From Bacteroidetes bacterium 2013_40CM_41_45 (GTDB lineage: Bacteria; Bacteroidota; Bacteroidia; AKYH767-A; 2013-40CM-41-45), in contig NGFH01000001.1 in assembly GCA_002215675.1 (NCBI GenBank), forward strand, positions 186,001 to 250,000: a DNA stretch of 64,000 bases, written 5' to 3'. The notes under the pieces are model-generated. The model searched no databases and was not told where the DNA came from. It saw only the letters and a list, made by a program, of their open reading frames with translations. The translations under genes and the position numbers were made by a program. This document shows positions 9,880 through 19,373 of the stretch, one piece after another. How positions within the stretch are numbered: the first letter of the stretch is position 1; every line of letters begins with the position of its first letter.

Positions 9880-10743
9880 TCAGGCGATTATCCCGTTTCG
9901 GATTTTATTCAGTTCTGTGGAAAGTTTTGCCAGGGAATCCTTGTTAATGTCGTTCACCGATTTTATTTCATCATAAACCTTCTTCAGGCTTTCGAGCTGG
10001 GAGAGAAGGCGTGCAACATCAGGGTCCGATTTTATTTCCTGCATTAAGCTGATAAGGTTCTGTATGTAAAGTTTATTGTTGAAAATCTTCTCGTAGATAC
10101 CTGCGTTCTCAGGAGTTTTGTCGCGATTCTTCATCAATTCAACGCTGAGGTATTGCGCTTCTATAATTGCCCCCGTGATAACGTAAGTCGCGACAATGTA
10201 ACGGTTGTTTGCCTTCAGGTATTTGTCTGTTTCAACATAAGCACGGTCAATAATTACAACCAGTGAATCCTTGTTGCCCTCGTTGGCACGAAAACTTTCA
10301 GTGAACTTGTCAAAAGTTTCTCCAACACCAAGCTTATCCGAAACCTTTTTTGCTGTTGTGTAATAGTCAAGCATGTTCTGGTTTTGTCCGTAGAAAGCCG
10401 TGTACGCCATATCAATGCCAAACACTCCGTAGTTTATGGCTTTCTTAAAGGAGGTATTATAATTACTTTCATTGTTTGTCGGGTTAAGCAAATCAGCGTT
10501 GTAAGGAACCTGGTTGTTGTAGATAGCGCTAATGATTTCAATGGGAGAAGGGAGGTTAGCAATGGTGAAAAAGAATTTAAAGTCGACCAGTTCTTTGGTT
10601 TGCTTAGACATGGTGTCTTCGCGCATGGCGGTAGAATCTACCCCGCTTTGTTCGGCTTGCTTGTTGGATCCTCCACAGGAAATTAGAAAAATAAAAAGAC
10701 CGTATAAAGAAATAACAGATAGCGTGCGTTTTAACATAACCAT
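9880..10743 (-). CDS. Predicted lipoprotein of unknown function
   Basis: 287 residues. The N-terminus is a lipoprotein signal with lipobox LISC followed by GGSNKQ, so the mature protein is probably membrane-anchored in the periplasm or outer membrane. The rest is alpha-helical and charged, with no catalytic motif that I recognise. Two ATGs (10743 and 10737) could start it. A well-formed promoter precedes it and a hairpin terminator follows, so it is its own transcription unit. Confidence 0.75.
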   Translation of the reverse strand: MVMLKRTLSVISLYGLFIFLISCGGSNKQAEQSGVDSTAMREDTMSKQTKELVDFKFFFTIANLPSPIEIISAIYNNQVPYNADLLNPTNNESNYNTSFKKAINYGVFGIDMAYTAFYGQNQNMLDYYTTAKKVSDKLGVGETFDKFTESFRANEGNKDSLVVIIDRAYVETDKYLKANNRYIVATYVITGAIIEAQYLSVELMKNRDKTPENAGIYEKIFNNKLYIQNLISLMQEIKSDPDVARLLSQLESLKKVYDEIKSVNDINKDSLAKLSTELNKIRNGIIA

Positions 10744-10754
10744 TGAGTTTGATG

Positions 10755-10784
10755 CAAATGTAAAAAGTTTGAATTTATATCAAA
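10755..10784 (-). promoter_or_regulatory. Bacteroidota-type promoter
   Basis: TTTG (10781-10784 on the minus strand), 18 bases, then TACATTTG (10755-10762). Both elements match the consensus exactly. The predicted start site near 10748 lies only a few bases before the lipoprotein ATG. Confidence 0.75.
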
Positions 10785-10792
10785 GAGGGCAA

Positions 10793-12235
10793 TTACTGCG
10801 AAAGCTTTTTCAGGTAGTCAAAGATAAATCTAACCCCGTAACCCGAGCCGTTTTTTCCCCTATAGCTGTCTGGTTTATGAAGAAACCCCACCCCGGCAAT
10901 ATCGAAATGATACCAGGGATAATCTGTGAAGTGCTGCAAAAACTTTCCGGCAGTGATGGCACCTGCTGAAGAACCGCCAACATTTTTTAACTCAGCGATG
11001 TCAGATTTTATAAGCTCGCTGTACTCATCCCAGAAAGGAAATTCTGCGAGGCGTTCATATACCGCATCACCGCTTTGTTTGAGAGCATCAACGGTTCCCT
11101 TATCAACTTTTCCCATACATACCATTCCATACGGGCCTACAGCAGCAGAAGCAGCACCGGTGAGAGTTGCAAAATCCATAACAAGTTGTGGTTGGTACTG
11201 CTTTGCCCATGAAAGCGCATCAGCAAGAATCATTCTTCCTTCCGCATCGGTGTTTAGAACTTCAACGGTAGTTTTATCATACATGGTAATTACATCCCCC
11301 GGAGCATATGCGTCTCCGTCAGGGCGATTATCAGTAGAGGGCACAAGCGCAATCACATGCAAAGGAAGCTTTGCTTTAGCTACAGCATACATGGCACAGC
11401 CCACAGCAGCCGAGCCAGCCATATCGCTCTTCATATAATCCATGGAATTGAGCGTTGGTTTCAGGCTCAATCCGCCTGTATCATACACCACTCCTTTGCC
11501 AACAAGCACCACCGGTTTTTTGTTTTTCGCATTGGCAGACTTCCATTCCATAATGGTGAATGTCGGAGGCTGAATGCTTCCTTTATTTACGGCAAGGAGT
11601 CCGCCCATTCTCAGTTCGGTGATTTTCTCTTTGTCAAAAACTGTTACCGAAAAACCCGCTTCTTTTCCCAGGCGAACGAATTCGCCGGCAAGAACTTCGG
11701 AAGTCAGGTACGATTGCGGCTCGTTCACTAAGTTACGTGCATTATAAACTGCGTTTGTTGAAATTTGGAGCAGCTCTGCATCGCGCCTTGAAACCGATTC
11801 ATCCTGTATTAGAATAGTGCGTACACTGTTTCGTTCCTTTGCAGCATCTTTCCGGTACTTCAGAAACTGGTAATTGCCAAGCGCCATTCCCTCTGCAAAT
11901 GCAATTGAAAGCCCGGGCTTGCCAATGAAAGAAACCACGACAACCTGTTTTGCCTTTGTTTTATTGAAACGACCAAGTGCATCGTTACCGGCTTTGCGGT
12001 AGGCTTCCACAACATCGTGCGCTTCTTTTTTATCGCCCGAAATATTTACAACACAGACAGTACGGTTATACTGGTTGATGAAAACGATTTTGCTTTTATT
12101 TTTGAATTCTGCTTTGACATAATCAATTTCTTTTTTGCCGAAATGCGATGCGGGAAGGTTCTTCGCATTATCTGTCAGGAAAACAATATGTTCTAAACGA
12201 CTGTAGCTTGTTGCTTTTTTGATGTAAACACTCAT
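10793..12235 (-). CDS. pepA: Leucyl aminopeptidase (M17)
   Basis: 480 residues from the ATG at 12235. A TTG at 12283 would add 16 residues, but a -7 element (TACATTTG, 12281-12288) overlaps it, so the ATG is preferred. The family signature NTDAEGRMILADAL is intact, as are the metal and active-site segments KGVVYDTGGLSLKP and MKSDMAGSAAV. The enzyme is a cytoplasmic dimetal exopeptidase removing N-terminal residues from peptides. It is divergent from mqnC at 12318, and the two share an 82-bp upstream region. Confidence 0.92.
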   Translation of the reverse strand: MSVYIKKATSYSRLEHIVFLTDNAKNLPASHFGKKEIDYVKAEFKNKSKIVFINQYNRTVCVVNISGDKKEAHDVVEAYRKAGNDALGRFNKTKAKQVVVVSFIGKPGLSIAFAEGMALGNYQFLKYRKDAAKERNSVRTILIQDESVSRRDAELLQISTNAVYNARNLVNEPQSYLTSEVLAGEFVRLGKEAGFSVTVFDKEKITELRMGGLLAVNKGSIQPPTFTIMEWKSANAKNKKPVVLVGKGVVYDTGGLSLKPTLNSMDYMKSDMAGSAAVGCAMYAVAKAKLPLHVIALVPSTDNRPDGDAYAPGDVITMYDKTTVEVLNTDAEGRMILADALSWAKQYQPQLVMDFATLTGAASAAVGPYGMVCMGKVDKGTVDALKQSGDAVYERLAEFPFWDEYSELIKSDIAELKNVGGSSAGAITAGKFLQHFTDYPWYHFDIAGVGFLHKPDSYRGKNGSGYGVRFIFDYLKKLSQ

Positions 12236-12280
12236 GCGATAAAGTTGTATTTTTGAAGTCTGTTTCTGAAAATATTCCGA

Positions 12281-12288
12281 CAAATGTA
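12281..12288 (-). promoter_or_regulatory. -7 promoter element of the aminopeptidase gene
   Basis: TACATTTG on the minus strand, about 46 bases before the ATG at 12235. No convincing TTTG lies at the expected -33 distance. Confidence 0.45.
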
Positions 12289-12317
12289 ATCGGAGTTTTG
12301 GAGAAAATGCTTAAGAA

Positions 12318-13442
12318 ATGAAAATCGATTCTCTTTTAGATAAAGCCCTCAACCAGGAATTTCTTTCTGCCGAAGAGGGTGTATTTCTTTTTCAGCACGC
12401 ACCCACATCTGCATTGATGTTCACCGCGAATGAGTTGAGAAAATTAAAACGTCCTGATAACAAAGTCACCTGGATAATTGACCGCAATGTAAATACCACC
12501 AATGGTTGCATTGCCAATTGCAAGTTCTGCAACTTCTACCGAATACCCGGCCACCCGGAATCATACATCACAACGATTGGGCAGTACAAGCAAAAAATTG
12601 AAGAGACATTTCGTTTCGGTGGCGACCAGCTTCTGCTGCAAGGCGGGCATCATCCCGATTTAGGATTATCATTTTACACCAATCTTTTCCGCCAGCTCAA
12701 ATCACTTTATCCCAACCTTAAACTTCACTCGTTGGGCCCGCCCGAAGTAGCACACATTGCCAAGCTCGAAGGAATGACACACACAGAAGTGCTCACCGAG
12801 CTTCGCAAAGCTGGATTGGATTCCTTGCCCGGTGCAGGTGCAGAAATTTTAAGCGACCGTGTGCGCAGAATTATTTCCAAAGGAAAATGTTCGGCGCGGG
12901 AATGGTTGGATGTAATGCGCGCAGCACACAAGCTTCGTATCACCACATCGGGCACCATGATGTTCGGGCATATCGAAACATTGCAGGAACGGTTTGAGCA
13001 TCTTGTGATGCTGCGGCAAGTGCAAAGCGAAAAGCCAAACGATGCAAAAGGATTTATTGCTTTTATCCCCTGGACGTTCCAGGATGTGGGGACTTTATTG
13101 AAAAGAATTCGCGGAGTGGAAAATACGGTGACAGGAGAAGAATATATCCGCATGATTGCCATGAGCCGGATTATGCTTCCCAACATTAACAACATCCAGG
13201 CATCCTGGCTTACAGTAGGAAAAGAAATTGCGCAGGTGTGCCTTCATGCAGGCGCCAATGATTTTGGTTCTATTATGATTGAAGAAAACGTAGTGAGCGC
13301 TGCCGGAGCACCGCACCGATTTACAGCGAAAGGAATTCAGCAGGCCATTCGTGAAGCAGGTTTTGAGCCGCAGCTGCGCACGCAGCAATATGAATACCGT
13401 CCCATGCCCGAAGTCATGGAAGAACAGGTGATTGATTATTGA
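12318..13442 (+). CDS. mqnC: Cyclic dehypoxanthinyl futalosine synthase (radical SAM)
   Basis: 374 residues. The radical SAM cluster motif GCIANCKFCNF (Cx3Cx2C) is at residues 63-73. The QGGHHPDLGLSFY and SLPGAGAEILSDRVR segments and overall length fit the MqnC branch of the CofH-like radical SAM family. It catalyses cyclisation of dehypoxanthine futalosine, a step of the futalosine pathway of menaquinone synthesis. No other mqn gene is in the window, so the pathway must be encoded elsewhere. MqnE or CofH are the alternatives, but the sequence looks most like MqnC. Confidence 0.85.
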   Translation: MKIDSLLDKALNQEFLSAEEGVFLFQHAPTSALMFTANELRKLKRPDNKVTWIIDRNVNTTNGCIANCKFCNFYRIPGHPESYITTIGQYKQKIEETFRFGGDQLLLQGGHHPDLGLSFYTNLFRQLKSLYPNLKLHSLGPPEVAHIAKLEGMTHTEVLTELRKAGLDSLPGAGAEILSDRVRRIISKGKCSAREWLDVMRAAHKLRITTSGTMMFGHIETLQERFEHLVMLRQVQSEKPNDAKGFIAFIPWTFQDVGTLLKRIRGVENTVTGEEYIRMIAMSRIMLPNINNIQASWLTVGKEIAQVCLHAGANDFGSIMIEENVVSAAGAPHRFTAKGIQQAIREAGFEPQLRTQQYEYRPMPEVMEEQVIDY

Positions 13443-13449
13443 TGCTATT

Positions 13450-14325
13450 TCAGAGCTTAATTATTTTTCCGCTTGTCAGTTTTTTACCGTCAACAACAAT
13501 AGCATAGCTGTAAGCTCCCTGTCTTATGTCTTCAGTGGAGAGATAAATATCATCATACTGCCCGTCAATCTCCTTTTGCTTAATCAGTTTTCCGGTTATG
13601 TCATAAAGATTAATGAATGCATGTTTAAAGTTCGGGGGTAAAGAATATTTTATTTTTATGTAATCAGTAGATGGATTAGGATAAGCCAATGACTTGTTTT
13701 CTTCCGATATTAAATGTAGCGGCTGCACAATCCCGTTTACAAAACCATTATTGCATTCAAGACAAGTAAGCTGACCGGGAAGATTATAAACTATCGTTTT
13801 AGCAAAAGCTAAAGGTAAGCCTTTATAAAGATATAATTTGATTTGATTTCCATCAAGGAAAATTGGATGTAAAACAAAACCTCTGTATAGATCGCCACCA
13901 CTACTGGTCACATCAAATTGAGCTGAATCCTCATAGAGTAAAGTATTTCCATTTTCATTGAGAATTGCTACATCGTAAACAGGAGGATTGACGGTATCAG
14001 AATAATATAACATATACTCAATCAGAGTATCGGTATCGAAAAGAGCATCCGAAACGAATGAGATGTTAAAATCATATTTACCTGGTATTTGAGGAACATT
14101 AATTGTTCTGAAAATACTGTGGTCAGGATTGTATAAAACAAAATAAGTTACTGAATTATTTGTCGAAGAATAATGCTCAGCAAAATATTTCAAACCAGAG
14201 CTTAGCTTAAATGCTTGACTTGGTGGGTCTGTCGTATAAACATGGTCAACTGTAATCTGTGCATTAACATTTTGTCTGCTGCACAACATGAGAGCAATAA
14301 AAGCCATCAGCATAATTTTTTTCAT
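13450..14325 (-). CDS. Secreted protein with T9SS sorting domain
   Basis: 291 residues from the ATG at 14325, which opens a signal peptide ending NVNAQ; the open frame continues to 14376 but adds a non-signal extension. The middle has no motif I recognise. The C-terminal 80 residues (AYPNPSTDYIKIKYSL, YDITGKLIKQ, and the final basic tail) are a T9SS type A sorting domain. The gene is convergent with mqnC, with only 7 bp between stop codons and no room for a separate terminator. Confidence 0.75.
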   Translation of the reverse strand: MKKIMLMAFIALMLCSRQNVNAQITVDHVYTTDPPSQAFKLSSGLKYFAEHYSSTNNSVTYFVLYNPDHSIFRTINVPQIPGKYDFNISFVSDALFDTDTLIEYMLYYSDTVNPPVYDVAILNENGNTLLYEDSAQFDVTSSGGDLYRGFVLHPIFLDGNQIKLYLYKGLPLAFAKTIVYNLPGQLTCLECNNGFVNGIVQPLHLISEENKSLAYPNPSTDYIKIKYSLPPNFKHAFINLYDITGKLIKQKEIDGQYDDIYLSTEDIRQGAYSYAIVVDGKKLTSGKIIKL

Positions 14326-14376
14326 GACATCAGGTTTTGAAAAGTAAAAGTAATCAGAAAAATTTCTATAAAACAT

Positions 14377-14411
14377 AAAGAGCCGCCCGTCAATTGACGG
14401 AACAGCTCTTT
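14377..14411 (-). terminator. Terminator downstream of the collagen-like lipoprotein gene
   Basis: AAAGAGC and GCTCTTT arms with an inner CCGTCAATTGACGG palindrome. It closely resembles the hairpin at 15001, which ends the groEL transcript. Confidence 0.75.
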
Positions 14412-14443
14412 GATAAGTTTTTAATGGATTAATGAATTAACTA

Positions 14444-14929
14444 TCAGTCAGTCAAATTAAATGCTGCTTTTACTTCGCTATAATTATTATAATCAATATC
14501 GGAATTGTTTCTTGCAATGGATGAAGGAATAACTACTATTCTATAATTCCAGGTTGCATTTGGGGCGGAAGTGTAGCTATACCAAAGTCTTACGGAACCG
14601 GTAACAAAAGCGAATTGATAATTATCGTTCGTAGAAGAGAGGCTTGAAACAGGCATTGCCCACCACTCACTGCCAGAACCATTAATTTGAACATAGACCT
14701 GTACCAGGCTTGTGCCTGGATTAGTAAGTGAGGGAACAGAAACATCAATATACCACCATGGAGCGCTGCCATTCCATGCGCCAGGAGTAGCTGTAAAAGT
14801 TGTATTGGAAATATTAGCTGTACCATTTGCGCCGGCAGGTCCTTGCGGTCCCGGTGGTCCATCATCTCCTTTACAGGCGGAAAGAATAACAGCAACAATC
14901 ATTGATAAGAGAAATAATTTTGTTTTCAT
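14444..14929 (-). CDS. Lipoprotein with a short collagen-like segment
   Basis: 161 residues. The lipobox VILSAC is followed at once by about six Gly-X-Y triplets (GDDGPPGPQGPAGANGTA). The remaining 120 residues have the aromatic, beta-rich look of a small surface domain without a known catalytic site. Such a Gly-X-Y stalk next to the lipid anchor could hold the globular part away from the membrane; that is inference. It has its own promoter and lies between two nearly identical terminators. Confidence 0.7.
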   Translation of the reverse strand: MKTKLFLLSMIVAVILSACKGDDGPPGPQGPAGANGTANISNTTFTATPGAWNGSAPWWYIDVSVPSLTNPGTSLVQVYVQINGSGSEWWAMPVSSLSSTNDNYQFAFVTGSVRLWYSYTSAPNATWNYRIVVIPSSIARNNSDIDYNNYSEVKAAFNLTD

Positions 14930-14969
14930 ATTAATTTGATTTAAGAATCGGGAGAAATTTTTAGTGCTT

Positions 14970-14998
14970 CAAAAGTAAAAAAATATTAATCCGCCAAA
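14970..14998 (-). promoter_or_regulatory. Bacteroidota-type promoter
   Basis: On the minus strand TTTG (14995-14998), 17 bases, then TACTTTTG (14970-14977), about 40 bases before the lipoprotein ATG at 14929. Confidence 0.6.
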
Positions 14999-15000
14999 TA

Positions 15001-15035
15001 AAAAGAGCCGCCCGTCAGTTGACGGACAGCTCTTT
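15001..15035 (-). terminator. groEL terminator
   Basis: AAAGAGC and GCTCTTT arms around CCGTCAGTTGACGG, followed by T on the minus strand. Nearly the same sequence as the terminator at 14377. Confidence 0.75.
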
Positions 15036-15067
15036 CATTGTACTTTGTACTTAGTACGTTATACTTC

Positions 15068-16708
<1,641 letters not shown>

Positions 16709-16740
16709 TTAGTGTTTAGAGTTTAAGTGTTTAAAGTTCA

Positions 16741-16763
16741 GTGTTCTTTTTATTATAGAACAC
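16741..16763. promoter_or_regulatory. 7-N9-7 inverted repeat between groES and groEL
   Basis: GTGTTCT (16741-16747) and AGAACAC (16757-16763) are perfect inverted copies separated by nine AT-rich bases. It could be a protein operator or an mRNA stem shaping expression of the two cistrons; neither is shown by sequence. Confidence 0.4.
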
Positions 16764-16799
16764 GATTCGTAAATTCGTAATGATTCGTTATTCGTACTA

Positions 16800-17096
16800 T
16801 TAGAAGTTACCAAAGATATCGTCCTGGCGTAGGATGAGGTATTCTTTGCCGTCAATGGTGATTTCATTTCCGGCATACTTGCCGTAAAGGACTTTATCGC
16901 CAACTTTCTTTGTCATTGGGATTAGGTTGCCTGTAAGGTCAGCATATTTACCAGGTCCGACTGCAACAACAGTTCCTTTTTGTGGTTTTTCTTTAGCTGT
17001 GTCGGGGATGATGAGTCCGCCAGCTGTTCTTTCTTCAGCGGCATCTGCTTCAATAAGCACTCTGTCGCTGTGTGGGATGAAATTTACTTCGCTCAT
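16800..17096 (-). CDS. groS: Co-chaperonin GroES
   Basis: 98 residues. Typical GroES pattern: [20 protein letters not shown] with the mobile loop ([18 protein letters not shown]), and [20 protein letters not shown] near the end. It caps the GroEL ring. It is the first gene of the groES-groEL pair. The 177-bp region upstream lacks a recognisable CIRCE repeat. Confidence 0.97.
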   Translation of the reverse strand: MSEVNFIPHSDRVLIEADAAEERTAGGLIIPDTAKEKPQKGTVVAVGPGKYADLTGNLIPMTKKVGDKVLYGKYAGNEITIDGKEYLILRQDDIFGNF

Positions 17097-17273
17097 GGTT
17101 GATTTGATTTAATGGTTAGTGATTAGAAAAGATTACTTTGATTTTTTGTTCTGTCGATTATTGTGCCATATATTTTCTTTCTGATAATTCTGACAGGTTT
17201 TCTGTTTCAATGGTTCCCGATAACTGATCGTGTCACATTTTTTGTGACAGCATGACATTTTTTATCTTAAGGA

Positions 17274-17660
17274 TTATTTAGGAGGATTCTGTTGAGCCGG
17301 CTGAATGGGTTGTGCCTGCTGCCCTTTCTGCCCCTGTTGACCTTGCTGTTGAGATGGTGCAGTCGGAGGCGCTTGCGGAAGTGTTCCTGCGCTTTCAGCT
17401 TTTTCCTGCATAATAGACTGGGTGCCGCCCTGGTTGCCTGACGGAAGAATAATAGTACCGAGCAGGCAGAATACAATCACAGATATAAGTAACCCCCACG
17501 TAAATCTTTCAAGGAAGTCGGTTGTTTTGCGAACTCCCATTACCTGGTTAGATGCAGAAAATCCTACAGCAAGTCCCCCCCCTTTGGGGTTCTGAATCAA
17601 TACGGCAAGTACCAGCAGAGCACATGCTAAAATTATTAATACGGTTAAAGCGATATACAT
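17274..17660 (-). CDS. secG: Preprotein translocase subunit SecG
   Basis: 128 residues. Two membrane helices flank the conserved cytoplasmic loop IQNPKGGGLAVGFSASNQVMG, diagnostic of SecG. The C-terminal 45 residues are a Q/P/A-rich tail absent from short SecG proteins but common in Bacteroidota. It supports SecYEG protein export. It is the second gene after the uncharacterised gene at 17676, with a 15-bp gap, so the two are probably co-transcribed. Confidence 0.92.
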   Translation of the reverse strand: MYIALTVLIILACALLVLAVLIQNPKGGGLAVGFSASNQVMGVRKTTDFLERFTWGLLISVIVFCLLGTIILPSGNQGGTQSIMQEKAESAGTLPQAPPTAPSQQQGQQGQKGQQAQPIQPAQQNPPK

Positions 17661-17675
17661 TGTTTTGATATTTAA

Positions 17676-18674
17676 CTATTTACCCTCATTCAACTGTTGA
17701 GTCAGTTTTTCAATAAGGCCTGCAAAGAAACTACTTTTTTCAGGATTAGACAACATAAGTTTACGGTACATTTCTATTGCTTTGAGCAGATTGCCCTGTT
17801 CGGCAAAAATCCCCGCAAGTGTCTCAGAAACAAGGTCATCATGCTCTTCCAGGCTCTGTTTTGCCATCTTTATCGGGTTATAAAACTCTGCCTTGGAAGG
17901 AATAATCCGCGGCTCAGTTTCTATAAAACGACTTATGATTTCATCGGTTGAAGAAGCTGCCTGGACACTTTTCTTCTTTTCGACAGGTTTGGCAGCAGGC
18001 TCCTTCTTAGTGGTCTTTAGCCATTCGGTGAAAGAATGTTTTCCCGATTTCTGGTCTTCTTCTTTTTTCTTTTCAGAAATTTCTGGCTTGATAATTTTCT
18101 GAGTAACTAACGTTTCTTCTTTAACCGGAATAGGTTCGCTCTTTATTTCAACTTTCTTTTCCTGTTCAATTTCAGGAACAAGAACCGTTTCTTTTTTAAG
18201 AGAAGAAATTTCCTCCAATCGCTTTTGAATAATGTCTGATGGATTACGGTTTTCTTTAACAATCTTTTTCTCAGGGATAATTATTTCAGGAACCTGAGCA
18301 ATAATTTCTTTGGTGCGTTGCTCTTTTCCTTCAGTAGGTATTTCTTCAGAGAAAATTTCCGTTAGAACGGGTTCCTCTTTTCTTTGGAGAGGGACGAAGC
18401 CTGCCTGCCCAGACGATGGCATAGGCGTGGCAGGCAGGGATGAGTCAGCATGAATCAAATGATAAAGCACTTTCCTGTCGGCAGCATAAGCCGCAGCAAT
18501 TTTCAGGTACTCGGGGTAGTGAACACTTTTTTGCGAATGGAGATATTTAACAAAAAGTAACTGCCCCGTCTGACAGTACGGAAAATCTTCGGTGAATTTT
18601 TTCAATGCAATGTTTTCCGTTTCCGAAACAGAGTCTCGATGTTCAAGAAGCTGAAGAAAAAGCTGGCGGTTCAT
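17676..18674 (-). CDS. Uncharacterised Lys/Glu-rich protein with TPR-like C-terminus
   Basis: 332 residues. Residues 1-85 are a helical domain containing FPYCQTGQLLFVKYLHSQ; residues 100-230 are low-complexity and rich in K, E, P and V; the last 60 residues (AEQGNLLKAIEMYRKLMLSN) read like one tetratricopeptide unit. No signal peptide is seen. The reading frame contains a 39-bp palindrome (18400-18438) encoding part of SSLPATPMPSSGQAGF. It is directly upstream of secG. Function unknown. Confidence 0.7.
   Translation of the reverse strand: MNRQLFLQLLEHRDSVSETENIALKKFTEDFPYCQTGQLLFVKYLHSQKSVHYPEYLKIAAAYAADRKVLYHLIHADSSLPATPMPSSGQAGFVPLQRKEEPVLTEIFSEEIPTEGKEQRTKEIIAQVPEIIIPEKKIVKENRNPSDIIQKRLEEISSLKKETVLVPEIEQEKKVEIKSEPIPVKEETLVTQKIIKPEISEKKKEEDQKSGKHSFTEWLKTTKKEPAAKPVEKKKSVQAASSTDEIISRFIETEPRIIPSKAEFYNPIKMAKQSLEEHDDLVSETLAGIFAEQGNLLKAIEMYRKLMLSNPEKSSFFAGLIEKLTQQLNEGK
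18400..18438. repeat. Palindromic element inside a coding sequence
   Basis: CCTGCCTGCC (18400-18409) and GGCAGGCAGG (18429-18438) are perfect 10-bp inverted arms around a 19-base loop. The total of 39 bases is a multiple of three and leaves the frame of the 332-residue protein open. It is much more GC-rich than its surroundings, which suggests insertion. Confidence 0.7.
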
Positions 18675-18827
18675 CTTTAGAAAATTGCTTTTTAGAAATT
18701 TGAAAATTGTAATGGATATTTGAAATATGAAAATGGAGTAAATGCTTGTTTATTCCTGTCCAATTTCGAGTTTCTATTTTCCATTACCAATCTCAATTTT
18801 CGATATAACTAATTTCAATTTTTTTAA

Positions 18828-19373
18828 TTACCAATTAATAAATACGCGATTAAAAATATCATCGACAATCTGGTCGCTTATGGTTCCCGATAGCTGTTGT
18901 TCTACACTGGAGAAGTTCTGTTTACTGTCGTAATCGGCATACCGGCTGAATGATGTTTCAAAATTCTGCTTTTCATTTTTTGTATTCGTAAATTTAACAT
19001 TGATGCTGATGGTAAGGCGGTTCTGCGCTGCTGTTTCATTGACTTGAATAGCGATGGGTTGTATGGAATAACCGGTAATGTTGCCTTCAAGAATTAAATC
19101 GCCCTGCCTGTCGGTATGCGACAGCGATGCCTGGGAAACTATTTTCTCTTTAAGTTTTTCTGAGAACGTCTGGCTCAGCGAGGGATTCACAATAGGTGCG
19201 TTGTTCGGAAAATATTTTACAGAGAAAGTTTTTATGTCAGGCGAAACACTTGCCCCGGTAAAGCCATAATTAACCTTGCAACCGGAAACCAATAACCAAC
19301 AACCAATGACCAATGACCAATGACCAATGACCAATTTCTTTAAATCGTAAATCGTAAATCGTAAACCGTACAT
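18828..19373 (-). CDS. lptE: LptE-like LPS assembly lipoprotein
   Basis: 181 residues from the ATG at 19373, which overlaps the stop codon of the upstream sigma-54 activator as TGATG and implies translational coupling. The signal region LKKLVIGHWSLVIGCWLLV leads to lipobox VSGC. The mature part (KVNYGFTGASVSPDIKTFSV, with FPNNAPIVNPSLSQTFSEKL) fits the Bacteroidota LptE family, the lipoprotein partner of LptD in placing LPS in the outer membrane. The hydrophobic signal is encoded by tandem repeats (19286-19371), an odd origin for a signal peptide. Confidence 0.8.
   Translation of the reverse strand: MYGLRFTIYDLKKLVIGHWSLVIGCWLLVSGCKVNYGFTGASVSPDIKTFSVKYFPNNAPIVNPSLSQTFSEKLKEKIVSQASLSHTDRQGDLILEGNITGYSIQPIAIQVNETAAQNRLTISINVKFTNTKNEKQNFETSFSRYADYDSKQNFSSVEQQLSGTISDQIVDDIFNRVFINW
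19286..19371. repeat. Two heptamer/octamer tandem repeat tracts in the lptE signal region
   Basis: About 19286-19335 is built of CCAATGA-type heptamers (four perfect in a row plus degenerate flanking copies). About 19341-19371 is built of AAATCGT/A octamer-like units. On the minus strand both tracts are translated as the lptE signal peptide (units of LVIGHWS and LRFTIYDL). Confidence 0.85.

Noticed and set aside
14377-14411. Attachment site (att) pair with 15001-15035
   Set aside because: Both have perfect terminator form at transcript ends, and there is no integrase nearby; the Xer gene at 38904 is chromosomal.
16800-17200. CIRCE (HrcA) operator upstream of groES
   Set aside because: Neither TTAGCACTC nor its inverted partner with 9-base spacing is present in the region.
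19286-19371. CRISPR array
   Set aside because: Units are 7-8 bases with no spacers, and there are no cas genes in the window.
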